DNA of 29,877 bases from Ministeria vibrans ATCC 50519 (lineage: Eukaryota > Opisthokonta > Filasterea), in the NCBI GenBank assembly GCA_943704425.1, contig CALSCP010000578.1, positions 1-29,877 of the forward strand, read 5' to 3'. Of the stretch, positions 9,859 to 19,713 are shown piece by piece (positions within the stretch are counted from its first letter, which is position 1; each line of letters begins with the position of its first letter). Made by a program: the position numbers and the translations under genes. The notes beneath the pieces were generated by a model. It made no database searches. It saw nothing but the letters and a program-made list of their open reading frames with translations, and was not told the origin of the DNA.

Positions 9859-10250
9859 AACATTATTAATTAAACATATTATAATCATCAATTTTGAAAC
9901 CTGATTAATGTCTAGAAGTCTACGGCGGAAGTATTGTGCTGCCCGTTGTTTTGTATATACTCTTTGTTTTGCCGTTGAGTACAGCTCATTTTCTTCTTCT
10001 TCTTTTTTAATTTTGTTCTATCCGCGTCTCCTCATCGATTCGCCCCGAGTTTACTCGTTAGACAGCTGTTACAGCTTGTCAGAGCCCTAAGCCCCCACTG
10101 GGGGTATGGCGTACCATTGCGATTGCCTCACTGGATAGCGATTGCACTTGTGCTTTTGTTGTAGATCTGGTGACTGTATCATGAATAAATGGGTTGTATT
10201 CTTCTTCTTCTAATTTTTAGTCATTATTTTATCATTAAACAGTTTCATCA
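9859..10250. other. Gene-free spacer with dispersed repeat
   Basis: The 392 bp between the zinc-finger pseudogene and INTS13 hold no supportable gene. A 60-codon frame at 9908-10090 is low-complexity (Ser/Phe/Tyr) and has no counterpart. Copy 2 of the dispersed repeat lies at about 10079-10145. The right part must contain the INTS13 promoter; TTCTTCTTCTTCTAATTTTTAG at about 10200 could be a 5' UTR acceptor. Confidence 0.5.
10079..10145. repeat. Diverged dispersed repeat, copy 2
   Basis: Matches the block at 3659-3731: a shared TCAGAGC start, then a 27-nt core at 10105-10131 differing from copy 1 only by three transitions. The order and spacing of the two matching parts are conserved within a few bases. 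It lies downstream of the zinc-finger pseudogene and upstream of INTS13. Confidence 0.5.
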
Positions 10251-12737
10251 ATGCTTCGCCACACTGTCGTGGTCCTGCACGACTCGGCAGAGGCTGCCCA
10301 CCCCGTGTCGGAGGTGAAGATGCGAAACAGTCACAATCCCGATCGAATTGTCCATCGCCCTCTCTGGTCCTATGTGATTCAAGCGTCCCTTGACTACATC
10401 CGCACCATTCGAGACATTGCCGAGAGCAAGCCCAAGGTACACGCGCCAAGCAGCGATGCAGTCAGCTCAATCCGTCGCGGCCCATTAGATCACCGTTGTT
10501 GTGGCCGATCACAATGACGCTCGCCCTCTCCTCGACTGGCGCGAGAGCGAACACGGCGATGACGCAGCAGTACGACACACACACACACGTCACACAACAC
10601 CTACCCACACACAGCCGTCTACGCATATATGCACTCTCAATCCATCAGAGGGACGAAATTCACATTTTCATTTTTGCAGTTGTGCTCTGCTCTCGAGTCT
10701 GTCGTTGCTCCCACGGAGGCCGCTGCTTCTCGCGCGCTTGACCACCCCGATGTCATTCAGTCCGTGGTGTCTGCCTTATCGCAAATCAGCGGGCCGTCGC
10801 GTGTTGTCGCCGTTGGCTGTGAGCCAATGCAACTCATCGCCTTTGCTAAGGCACTGTCCGCCACTCAATCGCTCCACGATTGCGATGTGGACGCCGTCTG
10901 CCTGTACACTGGCGAACCAAAGGAGAATCCAGGCGTAGCAGACTCCGGACTTGCCTTGGTGCGCGGCAACGCCGCGAGCAAGGCACTGGTGCGTCTCGCA
11001 GGTGCACATTTGCACTTGGGACGCATTGACGTCTGCTGGCAAAACCAAGGCACTCCGCATCACGCAGCACTCGACCTCCCCGTCGGAATTCATCTTGAAC
11101 ACCATCTCACGCATGCGTCAGCGACCGTAGCACAGTCAGAGGGAGCCACGATGCGCACCAAACAGCGCCTGACACGCCAGCTCAGCATGCCCTCAGTGCC
11201 CCTCCATTGGATCACCATCAACGCCCCCTCGGACACCAGTCTCATTCTCCCGGCGTCCACCTGCACCCATCGCACTACTTTTGTCGAGCCGCTTGCTCCT
11301 GCCTCCAGCTGCCTCCTTTCCTATCTCAAGGCGCCCAACAACATTCACCTGGCGCTCAAAGAGACCGCGTCCGTCTGGTCCGACATCACCCACGCCCTCG
11401 TCCTCCACTCCGACGCCTCCCTCCACCTCCACTGCTTTGACCCAGACGCTCGCTCTATTGCCATTCCTCGCCTTCCGTCGTCCAACCCCAACCCCAACGC
11501 AAGCCCGCTCTCCTCCACCAACGTCGTCCCCTCGTTTGCCCAGTCCACCGCCACCTCTGTCTCATCTGTCACCCCCTCCGGGCCGCTCCGCGTCAAATCT
11601 TTTGCCGAACTCATTGTCAACACGCACATGCTCACTGCCCCACCCCAACACGAGCCAGGCGAGCACCCCACCCTACTTCCTTGGTGCTCCTTCCCCTCCC
11701 CCACCGCCACTGGGACTCCAATCAGTGCTCCCTGCTCCCTCACACACCACACGCGCTTCTTCCCTCTCGTCTCCTCCGCCACGGTCCTCTTTGGCGACCA
11801 CGCCCGCCACATTGCCGCCCGTCTCCACCCCCTTCCCTCCATTCTTGTTCACAGCCCATCCCTTTCCCCCGACACCGTCGCCCTCTGTGCCAACAAGCTC
11901 CGTCTGGTCCTCACCCCAGACCCCCAACTGGCCCCAGCACTTCGTCCCGAGCAGCGCGACGCATTTGCCCTCCGTCTTTGGGACGAGCTTGCTGCCTTTG
12001 CTGCCGCCTACGCTGCCACCTCCACNNNNNNNACGAGACACTAAAGAGAAGCGGACGCGAAAAACAGAGCATTGTACTGATGCATTATGGATTGTCTTAT
12101 GTGTTTTAGTCATCGGGAATTGTATAAGCAACTGTTGGAATTGCGATTGCCTCGCGCAGTCAAACTCGATATGATCCAACACAAACAACAGGGGGGATCT
12201 CTTTCGGCAGAAGCAGCGCAAAGTAAAAAAAAAATTCGCACATGCACACGCGTCACTCTAAACTCAAATGTGACTCACACGCGTCATTCTAAACTCAACT
12301 GTCACGTCACTTATCTGTGACTCACTCTAAACTCAACTGTGACTCACACACGTTTTTACACAGAAGTTGGACTGGCTCAAATGCGGCACAACGCAACACT
12401 CACCACACGCGAACGCCATGACCTCGAAAGCGCAGACACTAACAATGCACATGGCATCGCCGAGCGCACCACAGAAACCGCCCGCTCCAAACGCGCACTG
12501 GCCACTGTGGACGATGTTGTTGCACGCGCACTCGAAGAACACCCGCTCGAGCACCCTGTCTCGACGGACCCCGAGACCATTTCTCGCGAGGCAAAGCGCG
12601 CTCGTCGTGCTGCAGTCGGTGGTGCAGAGTCGCTTGTGGAAAGTGTGGTGCGCAGTGCCACGGAGGGCACCAAACTGAAGAAGGAATTTTATGGAATTAT
12701 CAAAGCTGGTCACACCAAAGTGAAAGAGAGAAAGTAA
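10251..12737 (+). CDS. INTS13: Integrator complex subunit 13 (Asunder)
   Basis: Exons 10251-10436, 10489-10569, 10680 to the gap, 12110-12222 and 12367-12737. The N-terminus (HTVVVLHDS, then PLWSYVIQASLDYIRTIRDI) follows INTS13's KTVFVVDH and SLWTCSVESSMEYCRIMYDI. Later blocks match too: SFAELIVNTHMLT, HTRFFPLVSSATVLF, RDAFALRLWDELAAF, HRELYKQLLE, and a C-terminal ESLVESVV..KLKKEFYGII, which fits the short C-terminal motif by which INTS13 contacts the Integrator cleavage module. Integrator processes snRNAs and attenuates Pol II transcription in the nucleus. The product should have a VWA-like fold at the N-terminus. The 7-N gap (12026-12032) hides the end of exon 3 and its donor, so the middle junction is unresolved. 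Intron 4 carries a minisatellite. The long plus-strand frame at 11281-12174 is a shadow of exon 3. Confidence 0.88.
12026..12032. other. Assembly gap (7 N)
   Basis: Seven unknown bases interrupt the INTS13 gene at the 3' end of its long third exon. The true missing length is not knowable from the run of N. The sequence on the left is C-rich and repetitive (CCACCTCCAC), which may explain the gap. Confidence 1.
12250..12352 (+). repeat. Intronic minisatellite, about three units
   Basis: Within INTS13 intron 4 (12223-12366) a unit of roughly 31-33 nt recurs three times: TCACTCTAAACTCAACTGTG then ACTCACACACG, with small changes and a partial copy in the middle (CACGTCACTTATC). Units begin near 12251, 12282 and 12322. 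It ends just before the acceptor of the last exon. Confidence 0.85.
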
Positions 12738-12819
12738 ACAAAAAAAGTCATGTTGTATATCAAAATCAAATACGTATAGTGTACAACGAGGGAAAAAGAG
12801 GGGAGGGAATGACAAAGAG

Positions 12820-13711
12820 CTATCTCTCCTCGTAAACACTGCCTGGCAGTACAGCCTCCTCGCCGTACTGGTCAGGCTGTGTTTCGTGCGACAGAGTGCG
12901 TCCGGCGACAGGACGAGTGCGCTGGCGAGAGCTCGCTCGCGATCCCGACGAGAAGGGCCGGTGGGTGGTGTCGTTGGCGTTGGTGTTGTTGTTGTTGTCG
13001 AGCCAGGCGGCATTGGCGGCGCCGGTGAAGCGAGGACGCTCCATGCTTGGCGAGTCGTCTGTTGAGGGCGGTGACGCCGAGAAGGAGTTGTCGTGGTGCG
13101 GAAACACCATGCTGGGCGCCTGTGTCGCAGGCTGGTGGCCTCCTCCTCCTCCTGTGTGCATGGTGGGCGTGGCAGCGCGACTCGGGATCTTCTGCGGTCG
13201 GTGACTCTCTTCAAAGGTCGTTTTGCTGTCACTTGAATCCGCCGCAAACAGAGTCAAGAGCGAGTGAAACTGCGAGCGCGGCACGTCGTCTGCAGAAGAC
13301 AAGCAAAGGGTAAGTATTGCGCAGTAGCGTAGGGGTAGGTAGCAAGTGAGAAATGGAATATGTGCATTTTTTTTCCGGCAACATAGCAACGAAATAGCAA
13401 CGGGCACATTGGGAATGTGAAACACTCGTTTCGCACCGTCGTAGTGTGCTGCACGCAGCTTGACAGAGCTGTGGGGTCCATGCAGCTCGGTATCAAGTCG
13501 CTTCCGGCGGTGGCGTCTGCGCATGTGAGCACAAGTGAGTCGTTTTCTTTTTTTTTTTTTTTTTTTTTTTTTTGTGGTGAGGTGACAACATTCCATTGAT
13601 TGACTTTTGACAGTCTTACTTGTGCAACTGCCACGCTCCGTAGAAGATGCCGCACACAAAGACGATGAGTGCAATGAAGACGATGACACCAGGGACCGTC
13701 GAGCCAGACAT
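12820..13711 (-). CDS. Single-pass membrane protein, unknown family
   Basis: Three exons (13711-13620, 13516-13437, 13289-12820) join in consistent phase to 213 residues. The first exon gives MSGSTVPG followed by one hydrophobic helix (VIVFIALIVFVCGIFYGAW, residues 9-27) and then HKRHRRKR, so the positive-inside rule places the C-terminus in the cytosol (type III topology). The rest is polar and low in complexity: Ser/Thr/Pro/His stretches, a glycine run, an Asn run and Arg/Ser near the end, with no domain. The last exon ends in TAG at 12820-12822. The first intron contains a poly-T (poly-A on the coding strand) of about 25. I recognise no family. It shares a 111-bp divergent promoter with RFESD and its 3' end converges on INTS13. 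Confidence 0.7.
13546..13573. repeat. Poly-T tract
   Basis: A nearly pure run of T on the + strand (with one C near the start) lies in the first intron of the minus-strand membrane-protein gene, so it is poly-A in the transcript. Homopolymers of this length are prone to sequencing error. Confidence 0.9.
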
Positions 13712-13822
13712 TGCAAATTATGTGTGAAAGTGTTAAAAAGATAAGATAACCGATAATTGTCTCATATAATTGACCCTCATTTTTATTAATTATATTTTTA
13801 TTTTTTATTTGTCGCGTGTGTA
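13712..13822. promoter_or_regulatory. Shared divergent promoter (membrane protein / RFESD)
   Basis: Only 111 bp separate the two start codons (13711 minus, 13823 plus). The spacer is AT-rich, with TTTTTATTAATTATATTTTTATTTTTTATTT-like sequence in 13779-13810 that could serve both directions. No factor site is identified. Confidence 0.5.
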
Positions 13823-14437
13823 ATGTCCTCACCCGACATTACGGTGGTGCCTCCTGACGATGAACCGGAGCGGGAGACGTCGTCGGTAGCTCTTTATAAA
13901 ATTGTATCCGCGATCAATGAATTGTTTACGTTTTGTGCTGTGCTTTCCAGCCAGTTGTGACGGACGCCGACGGATTCGTGCGCGTCTGCCATGTGCGGGA
14001 CCTCAAGTCGGCATCGTCGGGACACGTATCGAATGAATGAGTTGGACGGCGCCCAGTCACCCCTTCTCCGTCTCTTGCAGCTGGTGACCATTGGCGCTCG
14101 CCCCATTGCCCTCTTCCAAGCACACGGAAAGGTGCATGCCCTGGACAGCAAGTGCTACCATGCAGGCGGGCCGCTCCACATGGGCGACATTGAGGACATC
14201 AAGCCCGGCACGGCGTGCGTTGTGTGTCCCTGGCACCGCTACAGGATATCGCTCGAGACCGGCGAAGGCTTCTTCCACTCCTTCGACCCCTACCATCGCG
14301 ATCGGCCCTCCAAGCTCTGCTCAAAGGGTCCGCGGCAACGTACCCATCGAGTCCGCGTCGACTCCGACGGCCACATTCACGTCGCTCTCAACACCAGTGG
14401 TGACTTGCCCTCTGATCACTACATTAAGGATTTGTAG
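13823..14437 (+). CDS. RFESD: Rieske domain-containing protein (RFESD type)
   Basis: Three exons (13823-13885, 13951-14025, 14081-14437), all phase 0, give 164 residues; human RFESD has 157. The [2Fe-2S] ligands are clear: C71 and H73 in CYHAGG, C95 and H98 in CPWHRY. Between them lies the family's GPLHMGDIED block, and later LCSKGPRQRTH matches the WCSKGIKQR segment of animal RFESD. There is no signal peptide or membrane anchor, so it is a soluble Rieske protein rather than a bc1-complex subunit. The redox partner and substrate are unknown for this family. The 3' end converges on TMEM214 with a 199-bp spacer. Confidence 0.93.
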
Positions 14438-14636
14438 TTTGTAGCTGTAGCTCTGTACATTTATGTATGTGTACGTTCTGTTGCGCACAGGATTTTACCT
14501 GTGCCTCCGTTTATTGACTCACTTCACTTCTGTCGTGGGGTTTAGCAGTGGGTTTATAAACTTTTTATGTCTTGCACTTTCGCCATTACAGCACTCGAAT
14601 TTGTATTTATTTTGTATTCCCTGTCTCTCGATATGT

Positions 14637-16679
14637 TTACAATGAAACGCTTCCTAGGCGATGAAGGACGTGGGCAAGGGAGGCTATCTGGGGCACACGC
14701 ATAAGCTCGAGCACAGAGGAACGCACGTGCACGCACACCGGATGGTCTGCAAGACCAATAGCTGACGCACGGTAGTAGCAGGCGGCAGGGACCAACGACG
14801 CCATGGCACACACCAACAGAAACAACACAAAGCGCAGCAGCGTCGACCACGCCGAAAGACCCAAGCGCTGTTGCTCGCGTTCCCGCTGACGCAACACGCT
14901 CGCACCAATCAACGCGACACACGCATCGTGCGCCTCGAGCGCCTGTGCATGTACACGCTTGTTGGCTCCTTTCGTGCTCAACCCATGTGCCACGTCCTGC
15001 AACGACTCAACCACGCCCAGATTCTCCACTGCCCATTCCAACCCCACATTCACATTCCCTCCCTGCCGCACACGCACTACTCCAGCTCCCTCTTCTTCAG
15101 ACGGTCCGTTTCGAAGGTAGCGCAGCAGAGCAGTTGACTGTGGCAGCTTCGCTCCAAACACCACCCGCCACTGCTTCCCACACCGCACCCCGTCCAGCTC
15201 AAGACACATCACAACATATCGCAACATCTATAAAAAAAAATACAATAAATAATCATATTAATATCACACACACATACACACACACAGCGAGCTAGTCTAA
15301 CGTACTCCCTGCGACAACATTGTGCCTGCCTTGGCAAAGAGTGCATCAAAGTGCGCCGAAGGCTGTGTTGCAATCGCAGCGCGCATCAACACAGGCATGA
15401 CAGCCTGCATCCGTCGACGTAGCTGAAGCACCCGCGGCGATGCCCGCTCCATCACCTCGAGTCCTTCCGCAAACGCAAACAACTGCTCCACTTGTGCACT
15501 CGTCACCACTCCAGCTCGCTTGGTGGTCACCTCACTTCCACTGCTGCTCGCCAGCTGGTCCGCAATGCTCTCAGCGACATCCACAACAAACTCTAAACAT
15601 AGTAATAATAATAATAATAAGATTATTATTATTATTATTATTATTATATTAGTACTATTAATATCAATATTCAAAGCCATAATTTTGGTATACTTTGGAG
15701 GACGGCAGCGCCTGAGGTGGATACGAGCACTGGGAGCATCAGAGAGGCCCAGGCGACAAGACGAGACGATGTGTATGGCGTCTGAAGGAGTGCCCAGAAA
15801 AGGGCAAACGTCTCGGACGTCTGAAATCGCTTTTGATGCTGCACGACAAGAGACTCAATCTGTCCATCGAGACAGTGTGGATGTGCTGTGACCAGACTTG
15901 CAATGGCAAGACGCAACGCAATTTGTAGACACTGGCTGCGGGATTCTTCGTCCTCCATCGAGATCACAAGCACTCCAAAGGCCAGGGTCGCCGCATCGCG
16001 GCTCAGCGTCGATGCAATCTGCTCCAACGCGTGCCGAAGTGGCTCGGGCGCGGAACTCTGCGGTGTGTTCAACTGCTCCAGAGACAGCTGCGTCAGCACC
16101 GGCGCATCGCTCAGCGTGTATTTCTTCACAGTGCTCATGATGACCTCGGTGGCACACAGAAGAGGGTACTACAATGAAATGTTGAGAGGGAAAACAGAAG
16201 AAAAAAAAAGAAGAAAAAAAAGGATGTTTGGTTATGACATACCTCTTTTCGATCGGGAACCGTCTCACGGCCCTTGTTTGCTGCCTCCATCACCGCCTTT
16301 ACATTAACCTGGGCGAGGGCTTCGCTCATGGTTGCCGTCGGGCGCAAAGGGCGCGATCCGCGGGCGCGATCGCGCTGACTTTCGCGTTGCTTGCGTGCGC
16401 GCGCTGCGTCCTCCTCGGCCTTCTTCGCGTCAGCCTTGGCCTTGCGCGCCTCCTCCTCGGCCTTGAGTCGCTTTCGCTCTTTGCCGTTGAATGCCTCGTC
16501 GTAGCGCGTTGTCGTCCCAAGAGGAGCTACAGCAGCAGATGAGGAGGGATGTGAATACGTGTCATGTCGCAACAGAGTTGCTCACTTGAGGCAACATGGA
16601 TAGGTGCCGCCTTGGCCTTCTTCGGCTTGTTTTGTGACGTGTTCTTGCGCCCGCCGACGGTTTGCCATGGAGTTGACAT
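14637..16679 (-). CDS. TMEM214: Transmembrane protein 214 homologue
   Basis: Five exons (16679-16586, 16526-16243, 16168-15694, 15592-15306, 15227-14637) give 576 residues; the human protein has 689. The N-terminus (STPWQTVGGRK) and a Lys/Ala/Glu-rich coiled segment precede the core. SEALAQVNVKAVMEAA matches the SLEEALKALDV region, and FALFWALLQ with ASLMLPVLV matches the human MWALGQ and GIMLPVLG segments. Near the C-terminus LLRFVLFLLVCAMASLVPA is a membrane helix, as in TMEM214. In humans TMEM214 is an ER membrane protein that recruits procaspase-4 during ER stress; its ancestral role is unknown. Exon 3 could instead start 24 nt later, in the same frame. Intron 3 contains a palindromic (AAT)n/(ATT)n repeat. 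Confidence 0.82.
15600..15652. repeat. Palindromic (TAA)n / (ATT)n repeat in a TMEM214 intron
   Basis: About six TAA repeats run directly into about nine ATT repeats, so the two halves are inverted copies and can fold into a hairpin. It lies in the intron between exons 3 and 4 (15593-15693), right next to the acceptor. Confidence 0.9.
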
Positions 16680-17028
16680 GATGTGTGCAAAAAAAATATT
16701 CGAAAATAAATCGAAATGAATAATCGAGATTACTTACTATACAAATGTTCAGGTGTGAGTTAGCATTTAGCAATTGACAATTCTTCATCTTCTGACGTGT
16801 TTTTAAGTAGTTATAAGTTAGTAGGGGCGCTCCAGCCCCTCTCCGATGCAAGAATTTTATTAAATAATACCTCACTGCCTTAATATATGTGTTGTTCTTC
16901 TAATTATTATACGAAAATATTATTGACGCTCCAAGTCTATGGCGAAAGCATGTATTATTGTATTAGTTTTTTCCTTGCGCAAATTGTTCACTTCAATTAT
17001 TTCTCCATAGTTTCTCCATTACTTCTAT
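16680..17028. other. Spacer between TMEM214 (5' end) and TCHP (3' end)
   Basis: This 349-bp AT-rich region holds the TMEM214 promoter and 5' UTR and the TCHP 3' UTR. No gene is supported; the plus-strand frame at 16887-17153 is partly antisense to the last TCHP exon. A short string near 16932-16950 resembles one near 9917-9935, too briefly to call a repeat. Confidence 0.55.
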
Positions 17029-18869
17029 TCAAAAATACTTCACTCTTCGTCTCGTTGGAACCTCACGCAGAGTCAGAGCCCTTTGTGTCTCAGCCTCAAC
17101 ATACGCTTCAAACTCCCTCTCATACTCCTGATCAACACAAAACAAACGCATAATTATTTATTATTATTTAATAATAATAATTATTGCTAATTCTTACCTT
17201 CTCCTGCTCAATCAGTCGCATTGCCTCGTCCTTTCTCTCTTGTTCCTCTCTCAATCGCTCTTCCTTTTGCTTTTCCCACTCCAAAACTAATTCTTTCTGT
17301 CTCGCTTGTTTCTCATTCTGTTCCATCGTCTCCTCTTTCAATGCTCTTTCAGTCATAATCAACAGATTTTCTCTTTCTACAAAATAATAAGGTCGCCTTG
17401 TGCTTTTTCCTCTCTTTGTATTTTTTTTTACCTTTCAGTTTCTCCAATCGACTCTGTCGAATCTTTTCCTGCTTTTCCTCCAGCTAAACCCAAAAAGATA
17501 CAAAATCAATCACAATCAACGATAAACATTGGCTCTCACCTCTCGCTTGCGCTCTTCCATCACAAACCGTTTCAGTTTGTTGCGCATCGCTCTTTCTCTT
17601 TCCCACTTCTGCTCCATTTTCTCCCACATTTCGTTGTTCTCCTTCACATACGCTCGTTCCAACATCTCTTCTCGCTCCCGTTCCTTCTCCTTTCGCTCCG
17701 CCAAATATCTCCAATACATTCCCCACTGTTCCCGTTTCGTTTCTTTTGCAGTCGCCTCCTGATCATTCTCAACAAAACTCCCCGCCAGCAAACTCATCTC
17801 CCGCATTTCCAGCTCAATCCTCTCCCGTTCCTCTCGCGCCCGTTCCCTCCGCTGTGCTTCACTCTGCCATTTCCAATGCTGAACTCTTTGCCGCTTTTCC
17901 CGCTCTTGTTCCTCCTCCCGTTGTTCCCGCTCTTCCTTCTCTTCCAACTGTGCCTTCTCCCGTGCCACAATCGCTTCTTGTCGCTTCAGTTCGTCTGTCT
18001 CCCGCGCGTGTCTTTGCAACTCTTCAATGTGCAATCGCAATTCTGCTCCATATTCCTACAAAAACAAACAAACAACGAAATGAGTCTCGTGTGTGTTTGT
18101 ATGTGTGTTTCGCACCAGCTTCGCTTTTCTTTGCGCAATGCGCTCCTCTTCCATTGCTTCGCGCTCTTGCTGAGCCTGCTGCACAGTAAGCTGCTCTTCA
18201 AGTCGCCTTTGGCGCTCTTGCTCCATTTCCTGCTCCACCTTGCGCGCAATGGCTCGTGCGCGCTCCTCCAGCACCTGCTCGTGTGCGACCTTTGTTTGGA
18301 TCGCGCGCAGCTCCGGAACCGATTCAAAGTCGCGCTGGCGCAACAGCTGACGTGCCGTCTCAGCACGCTCACTCTCGCGTGCCGTGCGAAGTTCCTCCAC
18401 GCGGGCTTTCATTTCGGCGAGACGACCGTTGGCAGTGGCGTTGACACTGTTGCTCTCACCCTCAACGACGTCAACGGCGCTTGTGGTGCTGCTGGCAGTG
18501 CTGGCACCGTTGGTATGAGGCGAAGATGAGCTTTCTGGTTCTTGGGGAGTCGTCCACGCATCTGTGTGTGTGTGTGTGTGTGTTTGTGTGTCACTCAGTC
18601 AATGTGTGACAAAAATTCAAATTCACACACAGTTTTCAATTTTTCACATTCTGCTTACGACGAACGGAGCGAGCGTCCCATGCAGCATGCCTTGTGGCAA
18701 CTGCCTCGGCTTGCTTCAAGTGGCGCACGTACTCTTCGTTGCGGCGGTGGCGGATGTGCGCGTGAGACTGTACGACCGATCAAAAATCAGACGCACATTC
18801 AAAACAATCTCCTTTATTTTGCTCAGAAGATGAGGGTACCCGCTGAGAAGGCTCGACCCACGAAAACAT
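17029..18869 (-). CDS. TCHP: Trichoplein (TCHP) homologue, coiled-coil centriolar protein
   Basis: Seven exons (18869-18840, 18767-18659, 18561-18116, 18055-17540, 17483-17432, 17376-17198, 17127-17029) join in phase to 476 residues; human TCHP has 498. The protein is Glu/Arg/Gln-rich coiled coil of the TPH type. The best match is NEMWEKMEQKWERERAMRNKL, equivalent to [21 protein letters not shown] of trichoplein, followed by the same EKI-Q-R, REN-L-I and QE-L pattern. The first exon, only ten codons, gives MFSWVEPSQR, and exon 2 continues with the short basic N-terminal segment seen in TCHP. In animals trichoplein sits at centrioles, activates Aurora A and restrains cilium assembly. A (GT)n tract fills the intron before exon 3. 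The 407-codon plus-strand frame at 17306-18529 is antisense to this gene. Confidence 0.85.
18563..18584. repeat. (GT)n microsatellite
   Basis: A run of GT dinucleotides on the + strand (CA on the coding strand) sits directly at the acceptor of TCHP exon 3, so the acceptor reads CACACACAG rather than a pyrimidine tract. Confidence 0.9.
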
Positions 18870-19207
18870 GGTGGTGGTGTGTTGCAAACGAAGTACGTGC
18901 TGTTTCAGTGGATCACAAAGAGAAGTGACTGTGTGTGATGAGTCATCGATGAGTCATGTCATAACTATAGAGAGAGAGAACTCTACCCAATAAGAAAGTA
19001 ATGCTCAAATGACAAGTAACCCAATCCCCATATCACAAATTGCTTTTGCCGTACACTATTACACTTCCCAGAGCACTGTCTGAAGTCTGAACACCCGCGG
19101 GAATCTCCCAATGTCCCGTGTGACATTCACTCGGTCGATAACATTAAATTTGTGTCATCAATTGCACATTTGCACTTCAACTTAAAAGTTTTTTATATAT
19201 CTTCCCG
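18870..19207. other. Spacer upstream of TCHP
   Basis: This 338-bp region contains the TCHP promoter and nothing else that I can support. It includes a short GAGAGAGAGA run near 18970, and AT-rich sequence near 19140-19200 that may be the 3' UTR of the candidate minus-strand gene. Confidence 0.5.
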
Positions 19208-19560
19208 CTACTGCATTCTCGCCATCATTCTCTCGCAAACGCTGTCGAAGGAGTATCCCTCCAAACCATTGTAAGCTTTTTTTTTTTATCTCTCACGAAA
19301 GCAAAAAAAAAGAAAAAAGAAAAAAACGAAAAAGAAAAGAAAAAACTTCGACCAACGCGTATCTGCGTTATACGGCCGCTGTTGCACTTGGCTTGCGCGC
19401 ACACAGGGCCAGTATTCCATTGTAAATGATTTCATGCGAGCTGCCGGCCGCTTCTGCGCCGCCATCTCGTCCAATGTGACACAACGCTGACAAAGTCGAG
19501 TTTTTTCAACGTCGTCTGGCGTCGCCGCATGCCCTTGCACGCCTTCTCCACCCCTTCCAA
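19208..19560 (-). CDS. Candidate 3' end of an unresolved minus-strand gene
   Basis: On the minus strand 19275-19208 reads as a terminal exon: an AG acceptor at 19277-19276, then a split codon, YNGLEGYSFDSVCERMM and a TAG stop. The composition looks coding. Upstream, 19330-19560 is GC-rich and open in more than one minus frame. One reads CHIGRDGGAEAAG and EIIYNGILALCARKP, another CQRCVTLDEMAAQKRP. I could not decide the frame or the splice sites. A purine/pyrimidine low-complexity tract (19280-19345) separates the parts. The gene would start near 19620-19700, divergent from the zinc-finger gene at 19714. The plus strand is also open over part of this stretch, so the call is weak. No family is recognised. 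Confidence 0.3.
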
Positions 19561-19713
19561 CGCGCTTCTGTTGTTTCTCTACTGGTGTGTATGCACGCGC
19601 CAGAGTCCCTGCTGCTCCGCATCTACTGATTTGCGCTCTCTGGGCCGAAAAAAACGAGAAAAAGAGAGAAAAAAAAGGAAAAAAAGTCGAAAAACAGTTT
19701 GTGTGTGTGTAGG

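Noticed and set aside
9908-10090. 60-codon plus-strand frame
   Set aside because: Low-complexity Ser/Phe/Tyr sequence in a spacer, overlapping the dispersed repeat, with no splice or start evidence.
11281-12174. 297-codon plus-strand frame, Ser/Pro/Thr-rich
   Set aside because: It is a +1 shadow of the long INTS13 exon, which matches the family in its own frame.
17306-18529. 407-codon plus-strand open frame rich in Leu, Phe and Ser
   Set aside because: It is the antisense of trichoplein's Glu/Arg/Gln-rich coiled coil, crosses four introns of that gene and has no family features.
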